In this document: piece by piece, positions 7,928 to 17,604 of the stretch
Layout: every line of letters starts with the position of its first letter
Numbering within the stretch: position 1 is the stretch's first letter
From: CAWCQC01 sp963819905
GTDB lineage: Bacteria > Actinomycetota > Thermoleophilia > Gaiellales > Gaiellaceae
Reading direction: 5' to 3'
NCBI GenBank assembly: GCA_963819905.1
Contig: CAWFXP010000001.1
Location: 558,001-622,000 of the forward strand
DNA length: 64,000 nt
The notes under the pieces: model-generated
What the model saw: the letters and a program-made list of their open reading frames with translations, nothing else
Databases searched by the model: none
Told to the model about the DNA's origin: nothing
Made by a program: the position numbers and the translations under genes

Positions 7928-9837
7928 TGAGTGTTGTCGAGTATGAAGTCGGTCGCCGGCCCGGGCCACCCACCCGCGCGCGCGTCGACGTCGATCCGAT
8001 CACCCTGCGCGTGCTCGGCGGCGCGTTTCACGCGATCGCGAAGGAGATGGCCGGCGTCCTCTTCCGCATGAGCTACTCGTCGATCATCCGCGAGTCGGAG
8101 GACCTCGGAGCGGGCATCTTCGACGCGCAGGGCCGTGAGCTCTGCGAGTCCGACTCGACGCCGATGCACATCGGCTCCCTGCCCTGGTACATCCGCGGCT
8201 TCCTCCACCGCCTCGGCGACGACATCGAGGAAGGCGACGTCATCGTCCACAACCACCCGTACCTCGGCGCGTCGCACTCGCCTGACGTGGCGGTCGCGGT
8301 GCCGATCATCCACCAGGGCGAGCTGCTCGGCTTCGCCGCCGTCACGGCGCACGTGCTCGACGTCGGCGGCTCGTATCCCGGCATCAACGCGGACGCGTTC
8401 GACGTCTACGCCGAGGCGAAGATGTACAACGCGCTGCGCTGGTACCGGGCCGGCGAGCTGAACGTCGACGTGGATCGGATGATCTTCGACAACGTCCGGA
8501 CGGAGACGATGAACCGCGGCGACATGAACGCGATGCTCGCCGCCTGCCAGCTCGGGCGAGATCGCTTCCTGCGGCTCGTCCAGCGCTACGGCGCCGAGGT
8601 CGTCATGAGCGCCGCCTACGAGTGGATGGACTACTCGGAGAAGACGCTCCGCGCCGAGATCGCGAAGATCCCCGACGGGGAGTACGGCCCGATCGTCGGC
8701 TGGCTCGACGACGACGCGCGGAACCGGGGCGTGCGCCTCCGCGTCGAGACGAAGGTGATCGTCGAGGGCGACGAGATCACGATCGACCTCACCGGCTCGA
8801 ACCCGGAGGTGCCCACCGGCTTCAACGTCCCGTTCGAAGGGTCCCTCCTTGTGGGGGCCTACTACGCGGTGCGGACGATTCTCCTCGACGAGGTGACCTT
8901 CCCCGAGCACGTCCCCCAGAACGACGGCGTCTTCCGCCCGGTCAACGTGATCGCCCCGAAGGGGACGATCTTCAACCCGAGCTTCCCGCGGGCCTGCTTC
9001 TCGCGCTTCACGCAGGTGCAACGGGTCGTCGACAACACCATCCTCGCGCTGGCGGATGCCCTCCCGGACAAGGTCACCGCGGGGAACTCCGCCGGGATCC
9101 ACTTCTGCGCGTACGCCGGCTTCGACGAGACCGCCGGCGAGTACTGGCTCTACCTCGAGGTGAACGAGGGCTCGTACGGCGGGCGGCACGGCAAGGACGC
9201 GATGGACTCGGTCGACAACCTGATGGCGAACACGCGCAACAACCCGATCGAGGAGCTCGACATGCGCTTCCCGGTCCGCTGCGACCAGTACGAGCTGCGC
9301 CCGGAACCGGCGGCGCCCGGCAAGTGGCGCGGAGGGGTGGGCATCATCCGGCGTAACCGCTTCCTGGTCGACGGCACCTACTCGTGCGAGGGCGACCGGC
9401 AGTACGATCCGCCGCGCGGCATCTTCGGCGGCTGGGACGGGCTCGTGGCCTCGTGCCGCAAGAACCCCGACACGGGCCGGGAGGAGGCGCTCGAGGCGAA
9501 GGTGACGGGCATTCCCTTCGCGGCCGGGGAGTTCATCGAGTTCCGCGAGCCGAACGCGGCCGGCTACGGCGATCCGCTCGAGCGCGATTCGGCGATGGTG
9601 CGCGAGGACGTGCTGGACGACTTCACGACGATCGAGCTGGCGCGGGAGGCCTACGGCGTCGTCTTCGGCGACGAGCAGACGCTCGCCGTGGACGAGCGGG
9701 CGACGGCCGCCCTGCGCAAGGAGCTCGCCGCGAAGCGAGACGGAAGCTCTCTCACCGAGTTCTTCGCAGGGCGAGGACTGCCGCGCTCGTCGTCCCCAAC
9801 CTCGGTCGCGGGCAACCGCGAGTACGGCATCGGCTGA
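7927..9837 (+). CDS. Hydantoinase/oxoprolinase family protein, subunit B (HyuB-like)
   Basis: A 636-residue partner of the preceding A subunit. Family features are PITLRVLGGAFHAIAKEM at the start, the metal-site-like segment HNHPYLGASHSPDV (about residues 110-123), and a glycine-rich C-terminal part with GKWRGGVGIIRR. The normal length and intact pairing suggest a working heterodimer. The ATG at 7927 overlaps the hyuA stop by one base. The closing 60 residues are charged and less conserved. The gene is followed after 8 bases by the GntR regulator, which places the regulator in the operon it probably controls. Confidence 0.92.
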   Translation: MSVVEYEVGRRPGPPTRARVDVDPITLRVLGGAFHAIAKEMAGVLFRMSYSSIIRESEDLGAGIFDAQGRELCESDSTPMHIGSLPWYIRGFLHRLGDDIEEGDVIVHNHPYLGASHSPDVAVAVPIIHQGELLGFAAVTAHVLDVGGSYPGINADAFDVYAEAKMYNALRWYRAGELNVDVDRMIFDNVRTETMNRGDMNAMLAACQLGRDRFLRLVQRYGAEVVMSAAYEWMDYSEKTLRAEIAKIPDGEYGPIVGWLDDDARNRGVRLRVETKVIVEGDEITIDLTGSNPEVPTGFNVPFEGSLLVGAYYAVRTILLDEVTFPEHVPQNDGVFRPVNVIAPKGTIFNPSFPRACFSRFTQVQRVVDNTILALADALPDKVTAGNSAGIHFCAYAGFDETAGEYWLYLEVNEGSYGGRHGKDAMDSVDNLMANTRNNPIEELDMRFPVRCDQYELRPEPAAPGKWRGGVGIIRRNRFLVDGTYSCEGDRQYDPPRGIFGGWDGLVASCRKNPDTGREEALEAKVTGIPFAAGEFIEFREPNAAGYGDPLERDSAMVREDVLDDFTTIELAREAYGVVFGDEQTLAVDERATAALRKELAAKRDGSSLTEFFAGRGLPRSSSPTSVAGNREYGIG

Positions 9838-9845
9838 GCCGCACG

Positions 9846-10655
9846 ATGAGCGTCCAGCCCGAGCACGAGACGCCGACGCAGCGAAACCCCGTGCTGCGCA
9901 CGATCGAGCGGGAGCCGGGCCCCGTCCCGGTTCGGCGCGTTCGCAAGGCGTACGAGCAGGTCGCCGACCAGCTGCGGCAGCTGATCATGACCGGTGAGCT
10001 GTCGCCCGGCGAGCGCCTACCGAACGAGGCGCTGCTCGCGCGCGAGTTCGGGGTGAGCCGCGCGACCGTGCGCGAGGCGCTCCGGGTCCTCGCCGCCCAG
10101 AACCTCCTGCGAACCGCCAAGGGGGCCGGTGGGGGCAGCTACGTGACCCTGCCGACCGTCGACCACATCTCGGAGTTCCTCCAGTCGAACATCAACCTGC
10201 TCACCGAGTCGCGCGACGTGACCCTGGCAGAGCTGATCGAGGCGCGCAAGCTGCTCGAGGTGCCGGCCGCACGGCTCGCGGCAGTTCGCCGCAACGAGAG
10301 CGACCTCGAGCGGCTGCGCGAGTCGATTCCGGGCGAGCCGCTGAAGCTCGACACGCAGGAGCAGTTCGTCTACAACAAGGGCTTCCACTCGGCGCTCGTC
10401 GAGGCGTGCGGCAACACGCTTCTCTACATCGCCGCCCAGCCGGTCTTCTCGGCGCTCCAGACGAACCTCGCGCGCTCCGCCCTCGGCCGCCGGTTTCATC
10501 GCGAGATCAACGCCCATCACGGGCTGATCACCGAGGCGATCGCCGCGGGCGACGCCGACGCGGCCGCCGCGGAGATGGAGGGCCACCTCGACTTCCTCGT
10601 CCCGTTCTACGAGCGCGCCTGGCGGGACCTCCGGCGGTCGCGCGCCCGGGCCTGA
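9846..10655 (+). CDS. GntR family transcriptional regulator, FadR/FCD subfamily
   Basis: A 269-residue DNA-binding protein. A winged helix-turn-helix spans about residues 35-105, with NEALLAREFGVSRATVREAL (60-79) as recognition region. The C-terminal all-helical FCD ligand domain (about 125-262) contains GFHSALVEACGN and HREINAHHGLI, which supply histidines of the kind that bind metal or an acid ligand. The long N-terminal tail (1-33) is unusual but Pro/Arg-rich and may be disordered. It lies within the rightward operon, and the twin GTCAGAC sites at 4630 and 4703 match what this subfamily recognises, so it is the obvious repressor of both divergent operons (inference). Confidence 0.9.
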   Translation: MSVQPEHETPTQRNPVLRTIEREPGPVPVRRVRKAYEQVADQLRQLIMTGELSPGERLPNEALLAREFGVSRATVREALRVLAAQNLLRTAKGAGGGSYVTLPTVDHISEFLQSNINLLTESRDVTLAELIEARKLLEVPAARLAAVRRNESDLERLRESIPGEPLKLDTQEQFVYNKGFHSALVEACGNTLLYIAAQPVFSALQTNLARSALGRRFHREINAHHGLITEAIAAGDADAAAAEMEGHLDFLVPFYERAWRDLRRSRARA

Positions 10656-10689
10656 GGCGTCGCTTCGAGAGCCCGGCGGGGCAGCCGCG

Positions 10690-12978
10690 ATGAGACCCTC
10701 ACGAAGGCTCCTCGGCCTCCTCCTCGGCCGGCGGCTCCCGCGTGTCTCCGGGACTCTTCGGCTGTCCGGGCTGCGCGAGCCCGTCCTCATCAGGCGTGAC
10801 CGGTACGGCATCGCTCACGTGCAGGCGTCGGGGGACGCGGATGCCGCCTTCGCCGTCGGCTTCTGCCAGGGCCAGGATCGAGCGTTCCAGCTCGAGATCC
10901 TGCTGCGGCTGGCCCGCGGGACGCTCGCCGGGCTGGTCGGCACGCAGGCGTTGCCGATCGACCGCCTCGTGCGGCGGATCGGCTTCTCGCGTGGCACCGC
11001 GCAGCAGCTGAAAGCCTCGCATCCCAGCCTGGCCGTCGACCTGGACGCGTTCGCGCGCGGGGTGAGCGCCGGCGCCCGGCTCGGCGCCGGCGCCCCGGCG
11101 CACGAGTTCGCGCTTCTGCGCGCCCGGCCGACGCCCTGGTCGGCCGGGGACGTGCTGGCGGTCAACCGCCTGATCGCATTCCTCATCCCGTCGAACTGGG
11201 ATGCCGAGCTCGCGCGGCTGAAGATCCTCGTCGAGGACGGGCCCGAAGCGCTGCTCGCGATCGAGGGACAGGCCGGACGGCCGCTTCCCGCCGTCAGCGG
11301 CGGCGACGCGGCGGTCGGCCCGGCGATCGACGCGCTCGCGGCGGGCGTCGAGCGGCTCGGCTCCGCCGTCGGGCTCGGCGGCGCCTCGAACGGGTGGGCG
11401 CTCGCCGGGACGCGAACGGCGAGCGGCCGGCCGCTGCTCGCGAACGACCCCCATCTCGCCGCGACGCTCCCGTCGCACTGGTACCTCGTCCATCTCGAGA
11501 CGCCGGACTGGCGGCTCGCCGGGGCGTGCTACGCCGGGACACCTGCCGTTCTCGTCGGCTTCAACGGCCACGGGGCCTGGGGCGTCACCGCCGGCCTCTC
11601 CGACACCACCGATCTCTTCGTCGAACGGCTCGAGGACGCCGTCGTCGAGCGGCGGGTCGAACACATCGCGGTGCGCCGCGGCTCCCCCGTCATGGAGGAG
11701 GTGCTCGTCACGGCGAACGGGCCGATCGTCAGCCCGGCGCTCGACGGCGTGCCCTACGCGCTCTCGCTGCGGGCGACCTGGCAAGAGCCTCGTCCGCTCG
11801 CCGGGTTCCTGCGCTCGTTCCGCGCCCGGAGCTTCGCGGAGTTCCGCAGCGCCTTCGAGCAATGGCCGGCCGTGCCGCTGAACCTCGTCTGGGCCGACCG
11901 GTCGGGGACCATTGGCTGGCAGCTCGCCGGCGAGGTGCCCCGTCGCCCGGACGGCCACGGGCTCCTGCCGGCCCCGGGCTGGGAGAGCCCGGCCCCCTGG
12001 CAGGAGCACGTTGCCTTCGACGAGATGCCGTTCGTCGAGAACCCGCCCGGCGGCGTCGTCGTCACCGCGAACAACCAGCCCGAGGGGAACGGCGCGGGGC
12101 CCTTTCTCGGGGACGACTGGCTCGACGGCTACCGGGCACAGCGGATCCACGAGCTTCTTCAGGCGCGGGACGACTGGGACGTGGAGGGGAGCCTTCGGCT
12201 CCAGCTCGACGTCGCTCCGCTCCCGTGGCTGGAGATCCGCGAGCGCGTCCTGGCGGCGCCTGTGAGCGGAGCTTCGGAGGAGGTTCGCGACCTCTTGGCC
12301 GCGTGGGACGGGAACCTCGCGCCGGGCTCGCCGGCCGCGACGGCCTATGTGATCTTCGCCTGCCGGGTGGTGCTGCGCGCCCTGCGTGAGGCGGCCCCTC
12401 GCAGCGCCGCCTGGGCTGCCGGCAAGGGCTTTCACGTCCTGGCCCCGAGCACGCTCTACGGCCGGCGGCGCATGGCCCAGCTCCCCGGGCTTGTGGAGCA
12501 GCTGCCCCCCGCGGAGCTCGCAGCAGCGCTGGCCGACGTCGCGGCGGACCTGCGGCGGCTCGGCGAGGATCCGGCCGCCTGGGCCTGGGGCCGCGCCCGC
12601 CCCGTCGTCCTTCGGCATCCCCTCGGCCTCAGGCCGCCGCTTGGCCGGGTCTTCGACATCGGCCCGCTGCCGATCGGCGGCGACGCGTCGACCGTGGCCC
12701 AGGCGCCCGTCACCCCGATCGACCCGCTGGGCCCACCCTCCGTGATCCCCTCGCTGCGCGCGGTGATCGACGTCGGCAACTGGGAGGCAAGCCGCTTCTC
12801 GCTGGCCGGAGGCCAGTCGGGGAACCCGCTCTCGTCCCACTACGAGGATCTCCTGGCGCCCTTCCTGCACGGCGGCGGCGTGCCGATCGCCTGGTCGCCG
12901 GAGTCCGTGCGGGCGGCGACCGTGGATACGCTGCGACTCGTGCCGCTCCGGGACGCTCCACCGTCGGAGGCCGCGTGA
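10690..12978 (+). CDS. Penicillin acylase family hydrolase
   Basis: A 762-residue Ntn-hydrolase precursor, which would self-cleave to expose an N-terminal serine and hydrolyse an amide bond. The cleavage site is GGA/SNGWALAG with nucleophile Ser233; downstream NDPHL and GFNGHGAWGVTAG are family landmarks. The A-chain (about 1-232) is somewhat longer than in small acylases. I see no convincing signal peptide (MRPSRRLLGLLLGRRLPRVSG), so, unlike classical periplasmic penicillin G acylase, it may act in the cytoplasm. Its final GTGA overlaps the CoA-transferase start. In this operon it probably frees an acid or amine from an N-acyl compound. Confidence 0.9.
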   Translation: MRPSRRLLGLLLGRRLPRVSGTLRLSGLREPVLIRRDRYGIAHVQASGDADAAFAVGFCQGQDRAFQLEILLRLARGTLAGLVGTQALPIDRLVRRIGFSRGTAQQLKASHPSLAVDLDAFARGVSAGARLGAGAPAHEFALLRARPTPWSAGDVLAVNRLIAFLIPSNWDAELARLKILVEDGPEALLAIEGQAGRPLPAVSGGDAAVGPAIDALAAGVERLGSAVGLGGASNGWALAGTRTASGRPLLANDPHLAATLPSHWYLVHLETPDWRLAGACYAGTPAVLVGFNGHGAWGVTAGLSDTTDLFVERLEDAVVERRVEHIAVRRGSPVMEEVLVTANGPIVSPALDGVPYALSLRATWQEPRPLAGFLRSFRARSFAEFRSAFEQWPAVPLNLVWADRSGTIGWQLAGEVPRRPDGHGLLPAPGWESPAPWQEHVAFDEMPFVENPPGGVVVTANNQPEGNGAGPFLGDDWLDGYRAQRIHELLQARDDWDVEGSLRLQLDVAPLPWLEIRERVLAAPVSGASEEVRDLLAAWDGNLAPGSPAATAYVIFACRVVLRALREAAPRSAAWAAGKGFHVLAPSTLYGRRRMAQLPGLVEQLPPAELAAALADVAADLRRLGEDPAAWAWGRARPVVLRHPLGLRPPLGRVFDIGPLPIGGDASTVAQAPVTPIDPLGPPSVIPSLRAVIDVGNWEASRFSLAGGQSGNPLSSHYEDLLAPFLHGGGVPIAWSPESVRAATVDTLRLVPLRDAPPSEAA

Positions 12979-14171
12979 CGCTCCCGCTCGCAGACGTTCG
13001 CGTGGTCGCGGTCGAGCAGTACGGAGCAGGCCCCTGGGGCACCGTCCAGCTCGCCGACCTCGGCGCCGAGGTGTTGAAGATCGAGGATCCGCGCTCACGC
13101 GGGGACGTCGGGCGGTACGTGCCGCCCTTTCAGCAGGGCGAGGACTCGCTCTTCTTCGAGACCTTCAACCGCAACAAGAAGAGCGTCTCGCTCGATCTCC
13201 GCCATCCGGAGGCGCGCGGCGTGTTCGAGGATCTCGTGCGGGCCTCCGACGTCGTCTACTCGAACCTCCGCGGCGACCAGCCGAAGCGGCTCGGCCTCAC
13301 GTACGAGCAGCTTCGGAGCGTCAAGCCGACGATCGTGTGCTGCTCGCTCTCCGGATTCGGCATGACCGGGCCGCGGGCGGCGGAGGGTGGCTACGACTAC
13401 ATGATGCAAGGGCTTGCCGGCTGGATGAGCCTGACGGGCGAGCCCGGCGGCCCACCGACGAAGTCCGGCCTCTCCCTCGTCGATCTCTCCGGCGGCTATG
13501 TCTCCGCGATCGCCGTGCTCTCAGGGCTCTGGCAGGCGCGTCGCGAGGGCGTCGGCTGCGACTGCGACATCTCGCTCTTCGAGACCGCCCTCGCCGAGCT
13601 CATGTATATCGGCACCTGGGTGGCGACGAGCGGCTACGAGCCGCGGAGAATGCCGAGCTCGGCGCACCCCTCGATCGTCCCGTTCCAGAACATCCGGACG
13701 GCCGACGGCTGGATCGTCGTCGCGTGCCCGAAGCCGAAGTTCTGGCAGCTCCTCTGCGAAGCCATCGGCCGGCCCGAGCTCTGCGACGATCCGCGCTTCA
13801 CCGACTTCGCCTCCCGCGACGAGCACCGCGACGAGCTGCTCCCGATTCTCGAGGAAGCCTTCGTGGCGCGGACGAGCGCCGAGTGGCTCGAGCTCCTCGG
13901 CTCGGCGGGCATCCCGAGCTCGGCGATCAACGACGTGGCCGGCGCCCTCGCCGACCCGCAGACGGAGGCCCGGGGAGCCGTCGTCGAGCACGAGCACCCG
14001 GCCTTCGGGCGCGTGCGAACCGTCGCGACGCCGCTCCGGGTCGGCGAGGGCGAGAGGCCGGTACGCCGAGCCCCGTTCCGCGGAGAGCACACGGACGAGG
14101 TCCTCGCCGGGCTCTGCGGCTACGACCGTGCCAGGATCGAGGAGCTGCGGGCGGCGGGCACGTTCGGGTGA
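12975..14171 (+). CDS. CaiB/BaiF (class III) CoA-transferase
   Basis: A 398-residue family III CoA-transferase that would move CoA from a donor thioester to a carboxylic acid through a covalent Asp intermediate. The catalytic aspartate is Asp170 in SLVDLSGGY, matching Asp169 of formyl-CoA transferase. The N-terminal VAVEQYGAGPWGT and LADLGAEVLKIEDP blocks are typical. The GTG start at 12975 overlaps the penicillin acylase stop, and its own TGA overlaps the next GTG, so acylase, transferase and synthetase are translationally coupled. Likely role: activation of the acid released by the upstream hydrolases. Confidence 0.93.
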   Translation: MTLPLADVRVVAVEQYGAGPWGTVQLADLGAEVLKIEDPRSRGDVGRYVPPFQQGEDSLFFETFNRNKKSVSLDLRHPEARGVFEDLVRASDVVYSNLRGDQPKRLGLTYEQLRSVKPTIVCCSLSGFGMTGPRAAEGGYDYMMQGLAGWMSLTGEPGGPPTKSGLSLVDLSGGYVSAIAVLSGLWQARREGVGCDCDISLFETALAELMYIGTWVATSGYEPRRMPSSAHPSIVPFQNIRTADGWIVVACPKPKFWQLLCEAIGRPELCDDPRFTDFASRDEHRDELLPILEEAFVARTSAEWLELLGSAGIPSSAINDVAGALADPQTEARGAVVEHEHPAFGRVRTVATPLRVGEGERPVRRAPFRGEHTDEVLAGLCGYDRARIEELRAAGTFG

Positions 14172-16111
14172 GCGAGCTCGTCTGGACGCCCTCGGAGGAG
14201 GTGATCGAGCGGGCGAACGTCACCAGGCTCATGCGCCGGCACGGGATCGCCGATTTCCCCGAGCTCGTACGGCGCTCCCAGGAGGAGCCGGAGTGGTTCT
14301 GGCCGGCGGCGATCGAGGACATGGGTCTCGAGTTCTCCCGACCCTGGACGCGCGTCTTCGACGAGTCGCGAGGCCCGGAGTGGACGACGTGGTTCACCGG
14401 CGGGAGGTTGAACCTCGCCTGGAACTGCGTCCACCGCCACGCGCTCGGTTCCCTTGCGGACACGCCGGCGGCCATCTTCTCCGGCGAGGACGGCGCCCGC
14501 AGCTCCCTCACGTTCGCGGAGCTGTCCGACCGGGTCACCCGCTTCGCGGAGGCGCTCGCCCGTCTCGGCGTCCGGCAGGGCGATCGAGTCGCCTCGTTCC
14601 TGCCGATGTCGCCGGCGGCGGTGGTCGTCTCGCACGCCTGCGCCCACCTCGGAGCCGTTCTCGTGCCCGTCTTCTCGGGGTTCTCGGCTCCCGCCGTTGC
14701 GCAACGGCTGGCCGACGCCGAGGCGAGGGTAGTCGTGACCGCCGACGGGACGCTCCGGCGCGGCCACGTCGTTCCCCTGAAGGAGATCGTCGACGACGCG
14801 CTCGCCGAGGCGCCGTCGGTGACCCACGTCGTCGTCTGGCCGCGGCTCGGGCGGGACGACGTCCCGCTGCGCCCGGGCCGCGACCTGACCTGGGACGAGG
14901 CAGTCGACGGGCTTCCGGGAACCCTCGCGCCCACGGAGGTCGAGTCCGAGACGCCCTACCTCCTCGTCTACACCTCGGGAACGAGCGGCCGTCCGAAGGG
15001 GGTCGTCCACGTCCAGGGAGGGTTCCTCGTGTCGATCGCCCGCGAGGTCTGCTACCAGGCGGACGCCCGCCCGGGCGACGTCATCCACTTCGCGACGGAC
15101 ATGGGCTGGATCATGGGCCCGTGGACGGTGGTCGGCGGGCACGCCCTCGGGGCGACCCTCGTGCTCGCCGAGGGTGCGCCCGACTGGCCGGCCCCGGATC
15201 GCCTCTGGCGGCTGGTCGAGCAGGAGCGAGTCTCGATCCTCGGTCTCTCGCCGACGCTCGTCCGGGCGCTCATGGCGCACGGGGACGAGCTCGTGCGACG
15301 GCACGATCGCTCGTCGCTTCGACTCTTCGTGACGACCGGCGAGCCATGGAACCCTGATCCGTACCTGTGGCTTCACCGCGTGGTCGGCGACGGCCGCCTG
15401 CCCATCATCAACTGCTCCGGCGGAACCGAGATCGCCGCGTGCCTCTTGTCGGCCTCGCCGGTCATGCCGACGAAGGCCTGCACGCTCGGCGGCCCGGCGC
15501 TCGGCATGGCCGTCGACGTCGTCGACGAATCCGGGGCACCGGTGCGCGGTGAGGTCGGCGAGCTCGTCTGCCGCAGGCCGTTCCCGGGAATGACTCGGGG
15601 GTTCTGGCGTGACCCGGAGCGCTACCTGGATGCCTACTGGCGCCGGTTCCCGGGAATCTGGGTGCACGGGGACTGGGCGCTGATCGACGAGGACGGCTAC
15701 TGGTTCATCACCGGACGCTCCGACGACACCCTGAACATCGCCGGGAAACGGCTGGGACCGGCCGAGCTCGAGTCCGCCGTCGTCGCTCATCCGGCCGTCG
15801 TCGAGGCTGCGGCCGTCGGCGTGCCGCACGAGACGAAGGGGCAGGCGGCGTGGCTCGTCTGCGTCCTCGCCCCGGCGGAGGAGCCGAGCGACGCGCTGGC
15901 CGCCGAGCTCGGCGGCCTCGTGGAGAAGGCGCTCGGCCGGCCGTTCCGACCCGACCGGGTCGCCTTCGTGCCTGCCCTGCCGAAGACCCGCTCGGCGAAG
16001 ATCGTTCGGCGGGCCGTTCGGGCGGCCGCGCTGGGCGAGGATCCGGGCGACCTCTCGTCGGTCGAGAACCCCGAGTCGCTTCCGCAGATCGCGGAGGCGC
16101 TCGGGCGCTGA
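14168..16111 (+). CDS. AMP-forming acyl-CoA synthetase (acetyl-CoA synthetase-like)
   Basis: A 647-residue adenylate-forming ligase. An acetyl-CoA-synthetase N-terminal domain is visible (WFWPAAIEDMGLEFSRPW, then RLNLAWNCVHRH). It is followed by the P-loop YTSGTSGRPKGVVH, the NCSGGTEIAACL block, the hinge region GRSDDTLNIAGKRLGPAELE, and the catalytic lysine in KTRSAKIVRR near the end. The domain order and length fit the acetyl/propionyl/acetoacetyl-CoA synthetase group; the acid is not predictable. GTG 14168 overlaps the transferase stop (GTGA). It ends three bases from the convergent matB. Confidence 0.92.
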   Translation: MSELVWTPSEEVIERANVTRLMRRHGIADFPELVRRSQEEPEWFWPAAIEDMGLEFSRPWTRVFDESRGPEWTTWFTGGRLNLAWNCVHRHALGSLADTPAAIFSGEDGARSSLTFAELSDRVTRFAEALARLGVRQGDRVASFLPMSPAAVVVSHACAHLGAVLVPVFSGFSAPAVAQRLADAEARVVVTADGTLRRGHVVPLKEIVDDALAEAPSVTHVVVWPRLGRDDVPLRPGRDLTWDEAVDGLPGTLAPTEVESETPYLLVYTSGTSGRPKGVVHVQGGFLVSIAREVCYQADARPGDVIHFATDMGWIMGPWTVVGGHALGATLVLAEGAPDWPAPDRLWRLVEQERVSILGLSPTLVRALMAHGDELVRRHDRSSLRLFVTTGEPWNPDPYLWLHRVVGDGRLPIINCSGGTEIAACLLSASPVMPTKACTLGGPALGMAVDVVDESGAPVRGEVGELVCRRPFPGMTRGFWRDPERYLDAYWRRFPGIWVHGDWALIDEDGYWFITGRSDDTLNIAGKRLGPAELESAVVAHPAVVEAAAVGVPHETKGQAAWLVCVLAPAEEPSDALAAELGGLVEKALGRPFRPDRVAFVPALPKTRSAKIVRRAVRAAALGEDPGDLSSVENPESLPQIAEALGR

Positions 16112-16114
16112 GCG

Positions 16115-17548
16115 TCAGCCGAGCTCGGCCTTCCTGACCTTGCCCATCTCGTTGCGCGGGAGCGCGTCGAGGAAGCGAACCTCCCGCGGGCGCTTGTGAG
16201 GTGCGAGCAGCGCCGCGACGTGGCCGGCCAGCTCGTCGGCCGCCGGGGAGGCTCCGTCGCGCGGCACGACCCAGGCCACGATCCGTTCGCCGAGGTCGTC
16301 GTCCGGCTCTCCTTTGACGGCCGCCTCCGCAACGGCCGGGTGCTCGAGCAGCGCGCCTTCGATCTCGCCAGCGCCGACCTTGAAGCCGCCGGTCTTGATG
16401 AGATCGGTGGCGCGTCGTCCGACGATGCGAATGAAGCCGCCCGACCCCCGCGTGGCCAGGTCGCCGGTGCGAAACCAGCCGTCGCGAAGCGCCTCCGCGG
16501 TCGCGTCCGGTCGGTTCAGGTAGCCGGCGAACACGTTGGGACCACGGACCCAGACCTCGCCGATCGTCGCGTCGTCGTCCCCCGTCACGAGCTCGCCGTC
16601 CTCCCCCAGCAGTCGTATGTCGACGCCCGGGAGCGGCGGTCCCACCGTCCCCGGGCGCCGCTCGCCCGCCACCCGGAGCGAGCAGTTCATGAGCGTCTCG
16701 GTGAGCCCGTAGCGCTCGACGACCCGCTGCCCGGTGGAGCGCTCGATGCGGGCGTGCTCGCGGAGCGGGAGCGCGGCCGAGCCCGAGACGAGCACCCGCG
16801 CGCCGGCGAGCGCAGCCGCGATCTCCGCGTCGCGCTCGCACGCGTCCGCGAGGCGGTGGTACATCGTCGGGACGCCGAAGAGCATGGTCCCGCCGCCGAC
16901 CAGCGCGGCGGCCACGGCCTCCGGCGAGAAGCGGCCGACGTGCTGCACCGTGCCGCCGAGGCGGATCGGGCCGAGCAGCCCGAGTACGAGCCCGTGGACG
17001 TGGAAGAGCGGAAGCCCGTGGACGAGCGCGTCGGCTTCCGTCCACTCCCAGACGGCCGCGAGCGCATCGAGGTTGGCCGCGACCGCGCTGCGCGGGATGA
17101 CGGCCCCCTTGGGCGGGCCGGTGGTCCCTGACGTGTAGAGCACGAACGCCGGCCGGTCATGCGCCGGCTCGTCCGGGAGCGACCCGTCGCGGGCGGCCGC
17201 GTCGACGTCGACGCGCGGCAGGCCGGCGAGACCGAAGGGCAACGCCTCGCCCGGCGCGGCGAGGACGGCCGCCGGCGCGGCATCGGCGAGGACGTGCGCC
17301 AGCTCGCGCTCGCCGATCCTCGGGTTGAGGGGAACGACCGCGGCGCCCGCGGCGAGGCCGGCGAGGGTCGCGACCGCCGTCTCGAGCGAGAGCGAGGCCC
17401 AGACCGCGACCCGCTCCATGTCTTCGAGGCGCCGTGCGAGCGAGCCGGCCGCGCCGGCGAGCGCGTCGTAGTCGAGCGCGCGTCCCGCGACGCCCACCGA
17501 GCGCGCTCGAGGCGGGTCGACGAGGCCCGGCAGGAGCGGCGCCGTCAC
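16115..17548 (-). CDS. matB: Malonyl-CoA synthetase (MatB-like)
   Basis: A 477-residue AMP-forming ligase that closely resembles Streptomyces MatB as I remember it: VLYTSGTTGPPKGAVIPRSA, GLPLFHVHGLVLG, FGVPTMYHRLAD, ERYGLTETLMNCS, GRRATDLIKTGGFKVGAGE and APHKRPREVRFLDALPRNEM with the final catalytic Lys. MatB makes malonyl-CoA or methylmalonyl-CoA from the free diacid. The gene faces the rightward operon and has its own leaderless-type promoter, with TAGACT seven bases before the GTG, so it is controlled separately. It may salvage malonate-type products of the neighbouring pathway. Confidence 0.88.
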   Translation of the reverse strand: MTAPLLPGLVDPPRARSVGVAGRALDYDALAGAAGSLARRLEDMERVAVWASLSLETAVATLAGLAAGAAVVPLNPRIGERELAHVLADAAPAAVLAAPGEALPFGLAGLPRVDVDAAARDGSLPDEPAHDRPAFVLYTSGTTGPPKGAVIPRSAVAANLDALAAVWEWTEADALVHGLPLFHVHGLVLGLLGPIRLGGTVQHVGRFSPEAVAAALVGGGTMLFGVPTMYHRLADACERDAEIAAALAGARVLVSGSAALPLREHARIERSTGQRVVERYGLTETLMNCSLRVAGERRPGTVGPPLPGVDIRLLGEDGELVTGDDDATIGEVWVRGPNVFAGYLNRPDATAEALRDGWFRTGDLATRGSGGFIRIVGRRATDLIKTGGFKVGAGEIEGALLEHPAVAEAAVKGEPDDDLGERIVAWVVPRDGASPAADELAGHVAALLAPHKRPREVRFLDALPRNEMGKVRKAELG

Positions 17549-17555
17549 TCGCCCG

Positions 17556-17561
17556 AGTCTA
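17556..17561 (-). promoter_or_regulatory. Leaderless-type -10 box of matB
   Basis: TAGACT on the minus strand ends 7 bases before the GTG at 17548, so transcription should begin at or next to the start codon. Confidence 0.6.
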
Positions 17562-17604
17562 TGCCGCTGTGGAAAGATCCGCGGAAGCGACCGGAGGGAG
17601 GCCC

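Noticed and set aside
5690..7969. Long minus-strand reading frame opposite hyuA
   Set aside because: High Arg/Asp/His content and no recognisable domain; it mirrors the codon pattern of the real gene on the plus strand.
6139..9837. Apparent 1232-residue fusion of hydantoinase subunits
   Set aside because: The N-terminal half is an out-of-frame reading of hyuA; true hyuB starts at ATG 7927 sharing one base with the hyuA stop.
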